From NCBI GenBank assembly GCA_031761405.1, contig JASEVX010000011.1, forward strand, positions 19,885,959 through 19,949,958: DNA of 64,000 bases, read 5' to 3'. This DNA is from Serripes groenlandicus (lineage: Eukaryota; Mollusca; Bivalvia; Cardiida; Cardiidae). The position numbers and the translations under genes are program-made. The notes beneath the pieces were generated by a model. That model had not been told where the DNA came from and made no database searches. It saw nothing but the letters and a program-made list of their open reading frames with translations. Below, one piece after another: positions 34,214-46,274 of this stretch (positions are counted from its first letter, which is position 1; the number at the start of each line of letters is the position of its first letter).

Positions 34214-35698
34214 AAAAAGTAGTGCCATGTATCAGTCAATATATCTGCATTTTGAAAACTATTGGTGAATCAAGATATCTGAATTTATAAAATAATTTAT
34301 ACGTGTACACTTTTCCTATCAAAAACAATGTATACCTATATCAAACGTTGTTTACACTTTTCAAATGCTTCAAAACATAATTTTTGTTTACGAAATGTTT
34401 TTGTCATTTATAAGAATAATCTTTCAATTTTCTATTATTTTGTTGATCATAACTTATTTTGAGGATGTCATGTTTTATTAAAAAAGATACTTAAATAACG
34501 CCGTTCGTTTTATAGCTTAACACACCTCAATATCGATCAGGCAGATCATGTGTTTTGTTAAATGACCCAAGATGTAAAATTTTAAAGTCAAACTAAGTTA
34601 CATGCATCAATTTTACTAGAAGTTGTCAACAGTAAGAGGCATTAGTAAAACGAATTGTGACAAAAGAAGAAATCGCTCGTATGGAGCAATTTCTTCTTCT
34701 GTTGCCATGTTTTCAAAAAGGCGTCAGAAAGTTTCTATTTGAGGGAAAGGGTGATCGAAATACTATAACTATTTAAATCTGATCTAAGTTTTCTCTGTCT
34801 AGATTCCAGAGAGTACTGGAACATAAGAAGTTATTTTACGATGAAATCATTGATCACAAAATGACAATGCACATTATGAGATTTAACTTCTGAAATAAAG
34901 TTTTAAAGATTTTCTGCTGCATGATTATTGTCTTTTTGAATTTAACTACAGCATATATGCATTCAAAGGTCAGTTCAGTTTACTATATTTTTCTATGTAT
35001 ATTTACGTTAAGTCAAGTTGATATGTACTCATCATGCAACAGAATTTATATGGACAAAATATGTCCCCAATTTTTCAATTGTTTGAACATAGAGATTTTT
35101 TTGCAAACTTCAAGGATTGGAAGAAATATTTGAACGGAAACAATATCACAGGCAACACATTTTTACTTCTTGACCCACATTTAACCAATCTACAGTAGAC
35201 AACTTTGAAAATATCTTTGCACATTTTTTTAAAATCTTTATAATCATGGAAGAACCAGTATACGGAATAGATTTGAAAACATCATGGCAAAGGTAGAAAT
35301 TCCCTTATGAGCAATGTTCATTTTGCTGTAATGTTTTTTAGAGATTTGCTGCAGATGAGTATGTATTTGGGAACGCATTAACAAGTATGAATATAAAAAA
35401 TATAAAGTAAAGATGCTGACAAAATATAACTTAAGATGTTGACAAAGCTTTTTTTGGAAAAGGAGAAATAGCTCATTCAGAGCAATTACTGTTTTCTAAC
35501 TATGGTTTTAGTAGTTTAATAATGCTGCAGAGTTTTCAATGTAATTTATACCAGGGCTTTTTATACTTCTTGAATAACATGTAAGACATATATATATATA
35601 TGGAATTTAGAGTAATGATAATATACGTGTATGCTTTTATTACTTCATGGCAGGGCACATGATCCCACTTTCAATCCTTGTCTTCTTATATATAAATA
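34214..35698. repeat. Upstream unit segment with degenerate MITEs
   Basis: Copy of 17236-19260 minus the 18633-19163 insertion. MITE pieces at 34660-34755, 35200-35390 and 35445-35510. No gene. Confidence 0.55.
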
Positions 35699-37183
35699 CA
35701 AGAGAAAGTTGATGCAACGCATCAATGTCGCCGGAAATCCACACTGCAGTTATGCATAACACTAACATTATAGTAGTTGAATAAACAGTTATCAACTGAG
35801 GGGCATATTGGAACATCAGGAGTTGGGTCAAGTGGAAATGTTTCATAACTTGCATTGTTTGATCAACTAAGTAAATGATAATTGAAGCCTTTCATTGTTT
35901 ATGATTAATCTCCATTCCAAAGTAGGTTGACCATACACACAACCAACTAATTATTGATCATAAACAGTAATAGAAATGAGTTATCTTGCCAATCATTAGT
36001 CTTAGTATGTATACAGTGCTTTCATTAAGGAATAATTATAAGATTTGTGAATTCCACATACACTTTTCAAGATGTGTGTCAGAATATTTGAATTTTATTA
36101 TTTTTCAATAAAAACACAAAACAGACAATTTAGGATATGCATGCAATAGCACGTCATTTGACCTTTCCTCTATTAAAGTCAACAGAGGACACCTTTGCAG
36201 CAATCTACTTTTAAAATAATGAGATAAGGGTTAAATCGCTGAAGACATGAGTTTTCTCTTTTTCTCAAAATGATATTAGCTTGACAAATGTTGAAATGTA
36301 GTCCAATATTTATGAATTAGACCACCTTCGAAATATAATATCAGCCAAACAGTTAAATCTCAATGAAATAGTTGTATAATTTAAACTTAATTTCGAACAT
36401 AAACTGAGCCCTACAGCATGTTAATTTATTTTAATTCTTTCCTTCCTTTTTTATAATGAAAATAACAAATTACTCATGTTTTAAAATAATATTATGATGA
36501 GCGTCCTTGTGTCAATGATGCATAACAATATGCAGATCGGAAGCAATATGCCTTTAGGGAATTAAATGACACATTTAAAATTGTCAAGGACGAAATAATT
36601 TTGTACGAAAGACCGATTCTTTCTTATTCGTAGAGGTGTCGTTCTTGAAACTCTCTTTATAGGCAGAGAATGTTCGTTCAAAGTAATTTTTCTATTAAAA
36701 CCAGTTTTATCTCGGTTTGTTCTTTTCTTCATTTGTTTCGAACCAAATAAACATTTTAAATCACCTATGATTTATTATTTGTAAGAGAGTGTAAAGAGCG
36801 GCTCTCTGCAAAGGAGATTGATCTACGCAGGTATGTAAACCAAATTAGACTGTGCGACGTAAATGTTTGTAGTTATCGCCTTTGGTTACATGTAGTATAT
36901 AGTGTAAAATAAAGTATTTCAGTATAGCTAATAGGGACTGTTTTGTCTTCGTAAATAAAACAAAAAAACATAATTGCGAGTCAAAATAAAGAAACTGAAA
37001 ATACCTAAAACATCGGAATATTTATTTCATTTTAGATGTGTCATTACTTAGTGTTTTTAAACAAACACAATTGTAATATGTTCAAGACATCTAAATGTGT
37101 TTCTTTCTAATAATAATCCCCCCTCCCATGTCATTTCCGAAAACCTATTAAAAATAGAAGTCGCGGGCTTCTGCCCGGCGACT
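35699..37183. mobile_element. Hairpin-ended element 1 (Helitron/Helentron-like?), D unit only
   Basis: Absent from the sister block (empty site at about 19260). The left end starts CAAGAGAAAG and contains the small hairpin TTGATGC-AAC-GCATCAA followed by GTCGCCGG. The right end is a GC-rich hairpin at 37160-37182 (GTCGCGGGC-TTCT-GCCCGGCGAC), whose last bases are the inverse complement of GTCGCCGG. It has no reading frame. About 250 bp of left end and 350 bp of right end are shared with 53800-55535, while the interior differs. Class is inference. Confidence 0.7.
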
Positions 37184-37233
37184 AATAAAAGCTCACTATG
37201 GTACAGCATGTTTCCTATTTTATTACTCAGTTT

Positions 37234-37524
37234 ACCGTTAGCTCAGTCGGTAGCGACGCGGGCTGTCAATCCAAGGATTGTGAGTTTAAACCCCAACTCG
37301 GCCAACATTCTTGCCGACGTTTGACAAAAGTCATTGTGACAAGCGTCATTCGTCTTCCACCGATGGGCTATCAGACTATGTGGAAAAGCAGCCAGTTGCT
37401 TGGAAAGAATATTGTGTGAGGAACTGGTATGAGAAAGCCAAGAAACGTATGAGTAGTTGAACTGGCCGCCGTCATATGACTGAAAATTGTTGAGAACGGC
37501 GTTAAACCCCAATCAATCAATAAA
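37234..37524 (+). mobile_element. tRNA-derived SINE, full length
   Basis: Ortholog of 19301-19591: A-box TAGCTCAGTCGG, a B-box-like TTTAAACCCC, the core GGCCGCCGTCATATGACTG and an AATCAATCAATAAA tail. Confidence 0.8.
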
Positions 37525-37657
37525 ACTAATTTAAACAATTACTCGGTGAGTACGATGGTGGTTTTATTATCTACACATTATTTAAACGCTTACCACAATC
37601 TGAAATGTTTTACACCAACATATTCTCGCAGGTCACAACAGAGAAGACAGCATAAAT
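37525..37657. repeat. Start of the gene E unit
   Basis: Similarity to the C+D / A+B sister pair ends with the SINE. From here the sequence matches 2090-2215 (AACAATTACTCGGTGAGTAC), the shared intergenic block. Confidence 0.6.
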
Positions 37658-38272
37658 ACTTATAGGTTATTTAACAGTGTTCTGTACAATACGGATATAT
37701 ATTTGGACGAGTACACAGCTTGGAAAATCATATTGGACGAGCCGCTAGGCGAGTCCAATATGATTTTCCAAGCTGTGTACGAGTCCAAATATATTCCGTA
37801 TTGTACAGAACACTGTTAAATGATCTTTTTATTCTATACCTCGACTTTTTCCCCAAAATATATTTTGTATTGTGCAGAATAATGTTAAATGACCTTTTTA
37901 TTTTATACCTTCAAATAATTTCGTATTATTTTGGTTTCTGTTCAATTACAAAGTCATCTATTTCAGAATCGGATAACATTTTAGTTTCAGTGTTACTCCT
38001 TGTTTGCAAACGACAATAATGATCCGGTGACAACAGGAGCTTTATCGTAACGCTTTATCTAGAGCGCCTGTCAATTCAGACTTTTATTCGGAACCTTTTC
38101 ACGTGTTTCGGTCTTTATCATAGGTTTAACATGGGACCTGTGAATCGTACAATACGAAAAAAATACGGGTTATTTTGTACGCGCGTGCGTCCCGATACGG
38201 AAATATATTGTACTGTCACATGATTCGAATGAGCGTCTACGATTGGACGTATAAATTAGGTATAGAATAAAT
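37658..38272. mobile_element. Foldback element inserted in the E unit
   Basis: About 615 bp absent from the paralogous sites at 2215 and 10185; ATAAAT is present on both sides. The palindrome at about 37669-37819 has arms with TTAACAGTGTTCTGTACAAT and its inverse, around CGAGCCGCTAGGCGAG. The tail contains on the minus strand a 17-codon frame (37926-37979) starting MLSDSEIDDFVIEQ. This too looks like the N-terminus of a Crypton/DUF3504-type protein, but short enough to be chance. A TATAGAATAA motif near the right end matches the inverse at 37830. Confidence 0.65.
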
Positions 38273-38632
38273 GAAATTATGGTCTTTGATTAGATAATAT
38301 TTCATACTACAAGTATCGCAGAGCTTTCCAACTTCGTGATCTACCTCAGTTCCTGAAGTCGTTATTTGCGTTATTTTCTCCCATGACTTTGTATTAGCAG
38401 TCAATTGAGAAGTGCATCAGTATTAATACTATTAACTAATGTCTGAAGATTCATTTCGTACTCGACAATGTAGTTGTGATGAACTTAGGAGACCCGTAGA
38501 TAAAAAAAAAGTGCAACCCATGCACATATGTAACTATTAAAATACTTGTGTGAAACATTTCATTTGCTACACGTGAATATAAAAAATGTACCTGTCTTGT
38601 GATTCGAAAGATAATTTGGGAGAAATGTACCT
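38273..38632. repeat. Intergenic unit segment (E)
   Basis: Matches 2215-2578. No gene. Confidence 0.5.
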
Positions 38633-38982
38633 TAAAGCGACTGAAATCCAGATGGCACGGGAAAAAAACACCTCGAATTCGCCCTAAATGTTATTCTTTA
38701 TGTTATCCAAGTAAAACCAGGGTAGAAAATGTATCGTTTTTTATCAATAAAGTGAACTTGAGTCGTTTTCAATTGTCCCGATGAAGGGGATTCCTATTTA
38801 AAAATACTTACCCCGTTACTGACATGGTAGAATTTGCGATGGAAAAAGTATCGAAAACAAGAAAATCTCACCGATTATAGGGGTATGTAATATGTCAGTT
38901 ATCATATTTTAATGCCCCAAATACAAAAATAACCCCTTTTTTTTTGTTTCGACAGTTGTGTATCTGGTGTTCAGTCGCTTTA
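38633..38982. mobile_element. Short TIR element (350 bp) with TAAAGCGACTGAA ends
   Basis: Ends TAAAGCGACTGAA and TTCAGTCGCTTTA are inverse complements. The empty site is seen at about 2578 (CCTTAAGTGG) and the filled site has TA/TTA at both borders. No coding capacity: a MITE with a possible TA target. Confidence 0.72.
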
Positions 38983-39920
38983 TAGAGTGGATCTACTAAA
39001 AACATTCAAACCATATTGATTGGTGTCATCAGAGAAGCGGTAAAATGACAAACCGTCTTACAGTAGCATTTACTCATTTGCTTTTATGAATAAAGGGCCA
39101 CCTTTGACCTCTTGTTTATCTATTACCGTAACAATTGGAATGAACTAGTACTTTGATACTAAGTGACTTCTTTCATACCCAACTAGTGTCGTTCTTGCAA
39201 CTTCTTAAATGCGCCGTTTGGTCCACAACAGATTTTTAATTACGCTACACATGTTGTATGGACCAATGTAGCATCCTTAGTGGAACAATGCTTGTTGGTT
39301 TTTAATTTTACTGGAATAAAACAGAAAATTATTTGCACATTCAAAAGAAAGGGATAACACATTCATTATTGTATAAGGAGCCATTCCTCTGATTTTTTGG
39401 GCACGGTGAAATTTCTTGTAGGAAGTCTTCGCCGAACTTGAACAAATTATTTTAGGCATTCAGCAGCACAAAATAGTCCTGCAATATTTTACAAATGAAC
39501 ACATAAATGATACAGAATGCTAAAACTGAAAGCAAATAAAATAATATACCTCTCTGAATTCTCAACTTCCCAATACATGTTGTTCTGAAAATGGCTCTTT
39601 AAATGTTAATATAGCTAAAAGCAAACAATGCTTTGGTTACAAATCAGTCAGAGGGTATTCAACTTTATTAAAAAACACTTTCAACTTTCAACAAAATATG
39701 TTTTGTCCAATGTGGGACCACTTCAGTCTTATGGATTCATCTGAAAGTTGGTCCGACTTAATTCCCTTTGACCTTTATATAGTTTCTAATACAGGGTTCT
39801 GTGAATAACATATGTCTTAATCTGCTTTAAGTATTAACTGAAGTTTATTCATTCATAGGTTCACCTTTGCTAAGGTATAGGTATAGAAAAAACTTAAACT
39901 CCAAGGGATCGTTTCGAAAG
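38983..39920. repeat. Intergenic unit segment (E), continued
   Basis: Matches 2580-3516 and 10550-11490. No gene seen. Confidence 0.55.
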
Positions 39921-40138
39921 TTAACCCTTTCCATCATATAGATGCATTTTGACGCCTCTGCAGCAATGACTTTTGAATACATTGTGGCCAAAAGAGTAAT
40001 AGCTCATAATGAGCAATTTCTCCTTTATCACAATGTTTTCAACTCTATTCAATCATTATACTTTCATGTACAGAGATTTGTTCTTACCTTTTGCCAGGAT
40101 GTTTTCTGCAGATTTGCTGTATGTGGGGAAAGGGTTAA
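39921..40138. mobile_element. Palindromic MITE with TTAA ends
   Basis: TTAACCCTTTCCATC left end and GTGGGGAAAGGGTTAA right end. The centre is GTAATAGCTCATAATGAGCA with flanking arms. The TTAA borders are better kept than in the 3517 and 11493 relatives. Confidence 0.75.
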
Positions 40139-40208
40139 ATATACGTCTAAAATGCGATCTGTTAATGTATGCTGTTGTTGGCAGTTATGCTTCTATATTT
40201 TAAGAAGG

Positions 40209-40490
40209 ATTGATGAATTTGGGTTTAACGCCATTTCAACAATATTTCATTCATATCACGGCGGCAAATTCACCTACCCATGTGTTTCCTGGTTTTCTCA
40301 CACCAGTATTCCACACAACAGTCTTTCAGAGCGACTGGCTGCTTTTCCACATCGACTGTTATCCCATTGGTGGAAGACGAATAACGTTTGTCCAATTGAT
40401 AAAAATCAAACGTCGAAAATATTGTGGCCGAGCTGGGGTTTGAACTCACAGCCCGCGTCGCTACCGACTGAGCTACCGGGGCTCGGCATT
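40209..40490 (-). mobile_element. tRNA-derived SINE, antisense
   Basis: The tRNA-like head (GAGCCCCGGTAGCTCAGTCGG when read on minus) lies at about 40467-40487. The body and 3' core run left to GGTTTAACGCC near 40220. A large plus-strand open frame over this and the MITE is a shadow. Confidence 0.7.
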
Positions 40491-41740
40491 TTAAGAAGGA
40501 CAAGATGAGGATTTACATAGCTAAAGTTTAATTCATATATATTCGGTATGAGTCTTTACAAATAATTTACCGTCTCTGTCTTTGTTCCATCTGTTTTAGT
40601 GACGTCGCAGAATTGTAGCTTTATTCATTCAACTGAGTCTAACATTCGTTGAAACGGTTCTAAATCTTCTTGGAGACTAGTTTTGATTAAGTGTAGCATG
40701 TCTTCCCTCATACACTGTTAAGTGAAGCCACACGATTTGGACGTTGGTCTTATCAGTTCAGATTACGAGCAACGCTCTCAAGCAATCAGAAAATCGGATA
40801 CACAAGGAAAATAAAAGATTATAACGTTAATAATGGACACACCATTATCATAATAAAAACACTGCATTGCTGACGGCCTGGGGGCTGCTGGAAGGTTGGA
40901 TTTTTCGACGGACGGGCCCTACGGCCCCCGGTTAATCCGCCACTGTATATTTCACGTGACTTCTTTCTTGGGATGCGAGGAGTCGGGCACGTGCCCTATG
41001 AGCCCCTGCTAAATCCGCACTACATTTGCCACGCTTTTACTTTGTTTACCATTAATTTTTCGACGCACGGGGCCTACGACCCCCCCCCCCCCCCCCGGTT
41101 AATCCGCCACTGTATTTTTCACCTTTTTCTTTTTCTCCGTTCCTCTTCGCGAATGTTAATAATGTTAACAAGCGTCAATATTTGACCTCTCGGCGCATTA
41201 ATTTCTAAAGCATTTCTTAAACTTATATTGGAGTACTCACGCCTTAAGTTGTTCACTGATGTTCCAACAACATTTAAAATGATATTTATGGGGGAGATCC
41301 TAACCTTTTAAATGCAGTTTTGTTGAATCCATGATGAACTATTTTTCTCGCGCAGTTTCTCATGCGTTGTCTGGTGCAATTGGCAAGCTGCCAACTCCGA
41401 AACAAATAGTATTACTACTATGACCAGGGGCTAAAGCCCCAGGCCAAAAACCAAAGGACTAAATACTCAAGCTGGGAAACACATGTATATGTGTACTGAC
41501 CGCCGTGACATAACTGAAAACTGATGAAATACTCAAATCAATATATGTTATCGGAACAAAGGCGAAATACACAGACAATATGAATTTAATATGGAAGTAT
41601 ATATGCCAGACATTTTAACATTTCGATCAGTCCGGACAAATGTTGATTTTCCCTTCCTCGTATACAGCAAATATAAAACAGACAACTTCCAAATCATCTA
41701 GGCAATCATATAGAAAATATATTTTAAATGTAAGTTAAAC
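40491..41740. other. Intergenic, transposon fragments, no gene
   Basis: One diverged 62-bp-type unit near 40672. At 40900-41115 there are two direct copies of GGTTAATCCGCCACTGTAT, which looks like the end of a TIR transposon; one is preceded by a run of 17 C (41080-41096). A lone SINE 3' core lies at about 41495-41550. The remainder is AT-rich and unassigned. Confidence 0.5.
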
Positions 41741-42192
41741 CAGGGACGTAGATAACAAGGATAAGCAACTCCACCTCTACACCTGTTATCTTGTTAAAAT
41801 ATCACATGGAGAAATAAAATTGTCCAAATTTTCACATTTTGTAGCAAATAAAACTTTGAAGGCTCATTTGGCACATACAACAAAACATACGTATTCTGAA
41901 AGCTTAACATTTCAACTAAAGTTAGAGTTACAATGAAGAACTGGAATGTCTTTATACTTTGTATAATGACTGGTTTAAAAGACACGGATATTGTGATTTT
42001 TTAGTTTTAATAATTGTGTTCCAAAAATTAATAGACTAGACATATTTAATAAGGATCAAATACTATCAAAACGTGTAGTATATCAAAATATTTTTGTTAT
42101 TTTCATATCATCAATAGTGTTTTAGTTTTACTTGCTACAACGGATATGTTAGTATACAACTAACTTACGTATCCCTCTTGTCTACATCCGTG
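41741..42192. mobile_element. TIR transposon, non-autonomous (CAGGGACGTAG family)
   Basis: Left end CAGGGACGTAGATAACAAGG and a right end whose inverse reads CCACGGATGTAGACAAGAGG. Related to 1278-1746 but more diverged. No transposase frame. Confidence 0.62.
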
Positions 42193-42341
42193 GTTAAAAT
42201 ATTTTAAATTGTTGGAATCATTGTGGTAAAAAGAGCTCATTGAGCAATTTATGCTTTTGCTACAATATTTTCAAAAGTCGTCTGCTTCAGAGGCGTAAAA
42301 TAACCTAATGACATTTAATTATTTATAAATTCGTTATTTCT

Positions 42342-42351
42342 TTTATTTATT
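42342..42351 (-). promoter_or_regulatory. Poly(A) signal of gene E
   Basis: Two overlapping minus-strand AATAAA hexamers (AATAAATAAA) about 100 nt beyond the stop codon. Confidence 0.55.
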
Positions 42352-42451
42352 AGGTTAAAAGGTAATGTCTCAACGATCTAGCAAGTCTGTATATGTGTTA
42401 TGTATATAGTATATATACGTGTGCATTCTTCCTGTCCTTTTTCTTGAATAT

Positions 42452-45400
42452 CTAAGCTGAAAATCTGTCTTCCGCCATTTTTCGAAGTAACTTTCTTGAT
42501 ACCTTTCCGTTAGATTCTTCTGGAAATTGATCCACAATCATGTAATGTCTGGGAAGGACTGTAAACATTTTCTGTTTATCATTATGAACTGCATCCATGT
42601 AATCCCTCAGATTGACTTCCGTGACGTCACATCCGTGTTTCACAGTCACGCATGCGCAAATGACCTGATACAACTGAACATCCGGTACAGGAACAAGCAT
42701 AGCAGATTCGACGCCGGGACATTTATTCAGGACATCTTCTAATATAGAAGGTATTACATTCATGGCACCGGAAATAATCATATCAGAGATTCGCCCTTCT
42801 ACAAACACGTATCCGTCCGCATTCATTCGGCCATAGTCGTCCGTTTTGAACCAACCATCTGACGTCATCGTTGCCGCTGTTTTCTGTGAATCATTCAAAT
42901 ATCCATTGAAAAGGAATGAACTGCGTATGTATATTTCGCCCTGTTCATTAATCGGTACAACCGAACAATCCTTACCAACGACCTTGACTTCCACGCCTGG
43001 ACAAGGCCGACCAGTCGCATAGTCCACCAGGTCTTCTTGTTTGTCAACTACCATGCTGGAACATACCAGGAATTCGGTTCCACCATATGCAGTACCAAGG
43101 TAAGTGCATATTTTACCTACGCAATCTGCAATCGCTTTCGTAATTGGTTGACCTCCTGTCCAAATCGTTTTAAGCGGCCAATCACTGGGTAGTTCTTCCT
43201 GAAAAGAAGAAATTAAAAAAACACGATAAAAAAACCGACAATACAATACAATAATACAATATTTTTTATTTCGATGCTGAGTATGTACAAAATAAATAAA
43301 TGACAGATCTGCAATATATTATAGAACGTGATCCGAGGGCAACAAAATGCGTAGTAATTAAATCAATATGAGAGAGAAATTAAGAATAAGAGAAAAATAA
43401 TGAAGTATATAGATGAAAAAAAAGAAAGAAGGTACAGAATGGAGGATAAAATCCGGTACAAACTCGGCTGGTGCGACTATTTATCACTCAGTGGGAAACA
43501 TTTTCATTCCGATATTTAAAGTATAGTAGGTTCTACGAATACCGTGTTAATCACAAATACTAAGGTAAACCAGGGACTCTATAAAAAAGTCCCTGGGTAA
43601 ACACTAAACCGGCGTGTTCTTTGTTGAGCGCGTAAAAACCGGATGTCGTATGATTCTATCAGGAAACCCCGTTATCCTTACTTTCAAATGCTGCAAAAAA
43701 AAAAATCATAAAAAAAAATATTCTCAGAAATTATGACACATCATGATTGTTACCTATAATAAAAAGAAAATCCTACATGCCCTGACCCCTCACCAACAAC
43801 ATCATTTTTTAATAGAAAACCTGCTGTTGATTTTTTCTTTCACATTTGAACATGTTGTCTATTAACTGCTTATGACATCATAGGAATTTGAAGTCACATG
43901 ATAAAATTCCGTAAAGTAAAAACATGGAAGAATTTAAGGACCAAAATTTAAAAAAATGTTTTTTGTTTTTAAATTTTAACATATGCTATTTTTAAACTTC
44001 TAAATCATATACTGTGTTACAAAAATTAAGGATGTTATTATAAGCACAAACAAATAACAAAGAAATGGATCATTTTTTGGAAAATATGATTAAATTGTGC
44101 TAATAAGAAAATTTAACAAATTGAATCTGTAAATATCGTGTAAATAAGTTCATAGTTTGGAACAGTTAATAAATTATTATTTCAATTAAATATATTTTTT
44201 CTAGTGACAAATGTTTTATAGGATAATCATTTTCACATTAAATCTCAAAATCTTCTAAAGAGTTGAAACAACCGGACCACCATACTAATGCTTTTTTGTA
44301 ATTACACCGGTGAGTAATTGCCTCCCTTGAATGACAATTTCAAAATGACTGCAGATGGACTCGATTTTTGGAACTTTGCATAGCAGCGAATGATTATTTT
44401 GTGTAAATAATAAAAAGGACATATAAACGAACGAGTGACACTAGACATAATTTACAGTTAAGCTTGCTTTATTATTATTTTTTCAGTAAAAACGTAAGTA
44501 CACCGATACTAGGGAGTCCCATCCTACATGTGTTATTCACGAACGAGGTCTGAGGTCTGAATCAAGTGTACGAGTTAAGACGATGAGGTTTGATTCTGAA
44601 TTAAGTGTACGAGTTTAGATGGCGAGTTCTAAGGTCTGACCCAAGTGTATTACATTTGAAAACGAGTTCTGAGGAATGGATCAAGTGTATTAATTTAGTC
44701 TACGAGTTTTGAGGTCTTGATCAAGAAAACGAGTTAAGACGACAAGTTCTGAGGTCTGAATCGGTATAATAATAATCACTATTATTATTACTATAGTATA
44801 TGATCCCTATAGAGAAGCTATTTTAAGAAACACAATCCTGTGTGGGATTTTCCCAATCTTATACGAAAGCATTACGGTCATTATAATTATAGCATACAGA
44901 CCATCATCCTCGGTACCCAGGCTATCCATACAATATATGATACCCAAGGCAAATTGGCTAGCGAAACTTCGTAAAGCATGCACCACGATTTCCCCCCGTA
45001 ACTACACTGTAATTTTCGTATCGCATGAGGTTTGTGTCATGCGGCCAATCAAGCGGCTGCATTTCACCTCATAAATTATTCATGAGTACGATATTTTTAA
45101 AGCCAATTTGCCCAGGGAATCATGTTTTATGAGTTATGAGTTATGAGATTAGATCGTAGAGAGACTATTTGTAGTATCTTAACCAAGTATTGTGTGGGGT
45201 TCCTTTATCAAAATGTTCTCGAATGAAAGCTCGGATGCCTGTGTGAGAAATCAATGGTGAAAAAGTACTAGCTACACGATTTTGGGTAGGAAATAATGAC
45301 AACAATAGTGTAAGATCATGTGTAACCTGACGCTCCATAAGTTCGTGAATACCGGCAGGAAACACTCCAGCCACGGTACACCTTTCTTTATTGATGACAT

Positions 45401-46274
45401 CCATCAGAAACGATACCCTGTTCTCCGGGTCCGGACAGAAACCGGAAACAGTGATCCGGGTTTGACCAACGATGAGGAATATTGGAAAGCCACCCATCCA
45501 AGAAAACGGCCTGTCGTTGAAGTAAATGTCGTCGCCAGAGCAGAAATGCGTCGATAATAATGGACGCACTTTCATAAAATTTGAATGTGAGTGTTGCACG
45601 AGTTTGGGAATCCCCGTGCTGCCTGATGTTTGGAACATGACCGCAATCTCATCCGGATTTACCTGAGGTAATTCCGTTGGTCCGCTTTCTTCTCCAAGAA
45701 TACCTGTAACAGTTAATACGTTTTCATTTTCAGGTGGCTGTATGAACACCAAGTTTCGCAGGGATGGTATCTGTGAGCTATTCACTGTGCCTCTTGGACC
45801 TATTTCATTTATCAGGTCTTTAAAAATCACCCAATTACAATCCTCTAGGCCTGGATCGAGAACGATTGACGCACAATTTCCTATCTTCTCTATCAGTTTT
45901 ATGAAATCACTTCCGTCTTTGTACGTAAACACCACGTTGACAACGCGTGCAGATGCCATCATGGCGCCGAATGTGGCATACAGGTATTCCGGACATGCCC
46001 TCGAAATAACGACCACATTTTCCCCCGGTTTCACGCCAAAGTTGATAAAAGCCTTTGCCATCTTAACAGATTTTTCATACAGTTCCTTCCAGGAAACCGC
46101 AAAGCGTGGCTCGGACGTGGAACAAAATACAACGGCGTCTTTATTTGGTATCGTTGACGCATAGTGTTGTAGACATCCTGGTATTGTCTGAAAGATGTCC
46201 TCTTCATCAATGTCGACCTTTTTCCCTTTCGAATAACTTGTCTCCAGGTTTAATTTGCTCTCCGCGAGACCCAT
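42452..46274 (-). CDS. Gene E: AMP-binding acyl-CoA synthetase family enzyme, intact
   Basis: Exon 1 spans 45327-46274 (948 nt) and exon 2 spans 42452-43198 (747 nt), giving 564 residues. Donor CAG|GTTACA, acceptor TTTTCAG|GAAGAA, phase 0. Residue 317 is therefore Glu, not Lys as in B. The P-loop TSGSTGIPK, A5 YGGTE, A7 KTDDY, A8 GRISD and A10 NGKVSRK are all present. It carries the N-terminal MGLAES with Gly2/Ser6. The promoter has an intact TATA box and the 3' flank has two AATAAA signals, so this and B are the best candidates for active genes. The intron (2128 bp) is enlarged by two insertions. The enzyme adenylates a carboxylic acid with ATP and probably forms a CoA thioester in the cytosol or at a membrane; the substrate is unknown. 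Confidence 0.9.
43199..43522 (-). other. Intron of gene E, exon 2 side
   Basis: 43230-43450 is an AT-rich insertion (ACAATACAAT microsatellite, then about 200 bp) not found in other introns; origin not recognised. Confidence 0.5.
43523..44525. mobile_element. Non-autonomous TIR element in the intron of gene E, about 1 kb
   Basis: Other introns read through this point (AAAGTA joined to CATG, e.g. near 61344). The ends are imperfect inverted repeats: TAGTAGGTTCTACGAATACC on the left and, inverted, TAGGATGGGACTCCCTAGTA on the right, with better matching further in (GAATACCGTG / GTATCGGTG). There is an internal hairpin CAGGGACT/AGTCCCTG at 43571-43597. No reading frame. A TA target is possible. 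Confidence 0.6.
44533..44765. repeat. Intronic minisatellite (gene E)
   Basis: About five degenerate units of about 40 bp with CGAGGTCTGAGGTCTGAATC and CGAGTTAAGACGAC motifs. Confidence 0.72.

Noticed and set aside
39942..40508. 188-codon plus-strand frame
   Set aside because: Runs across a palindromic MITE and an antisense SINE; not open in paralogous units.
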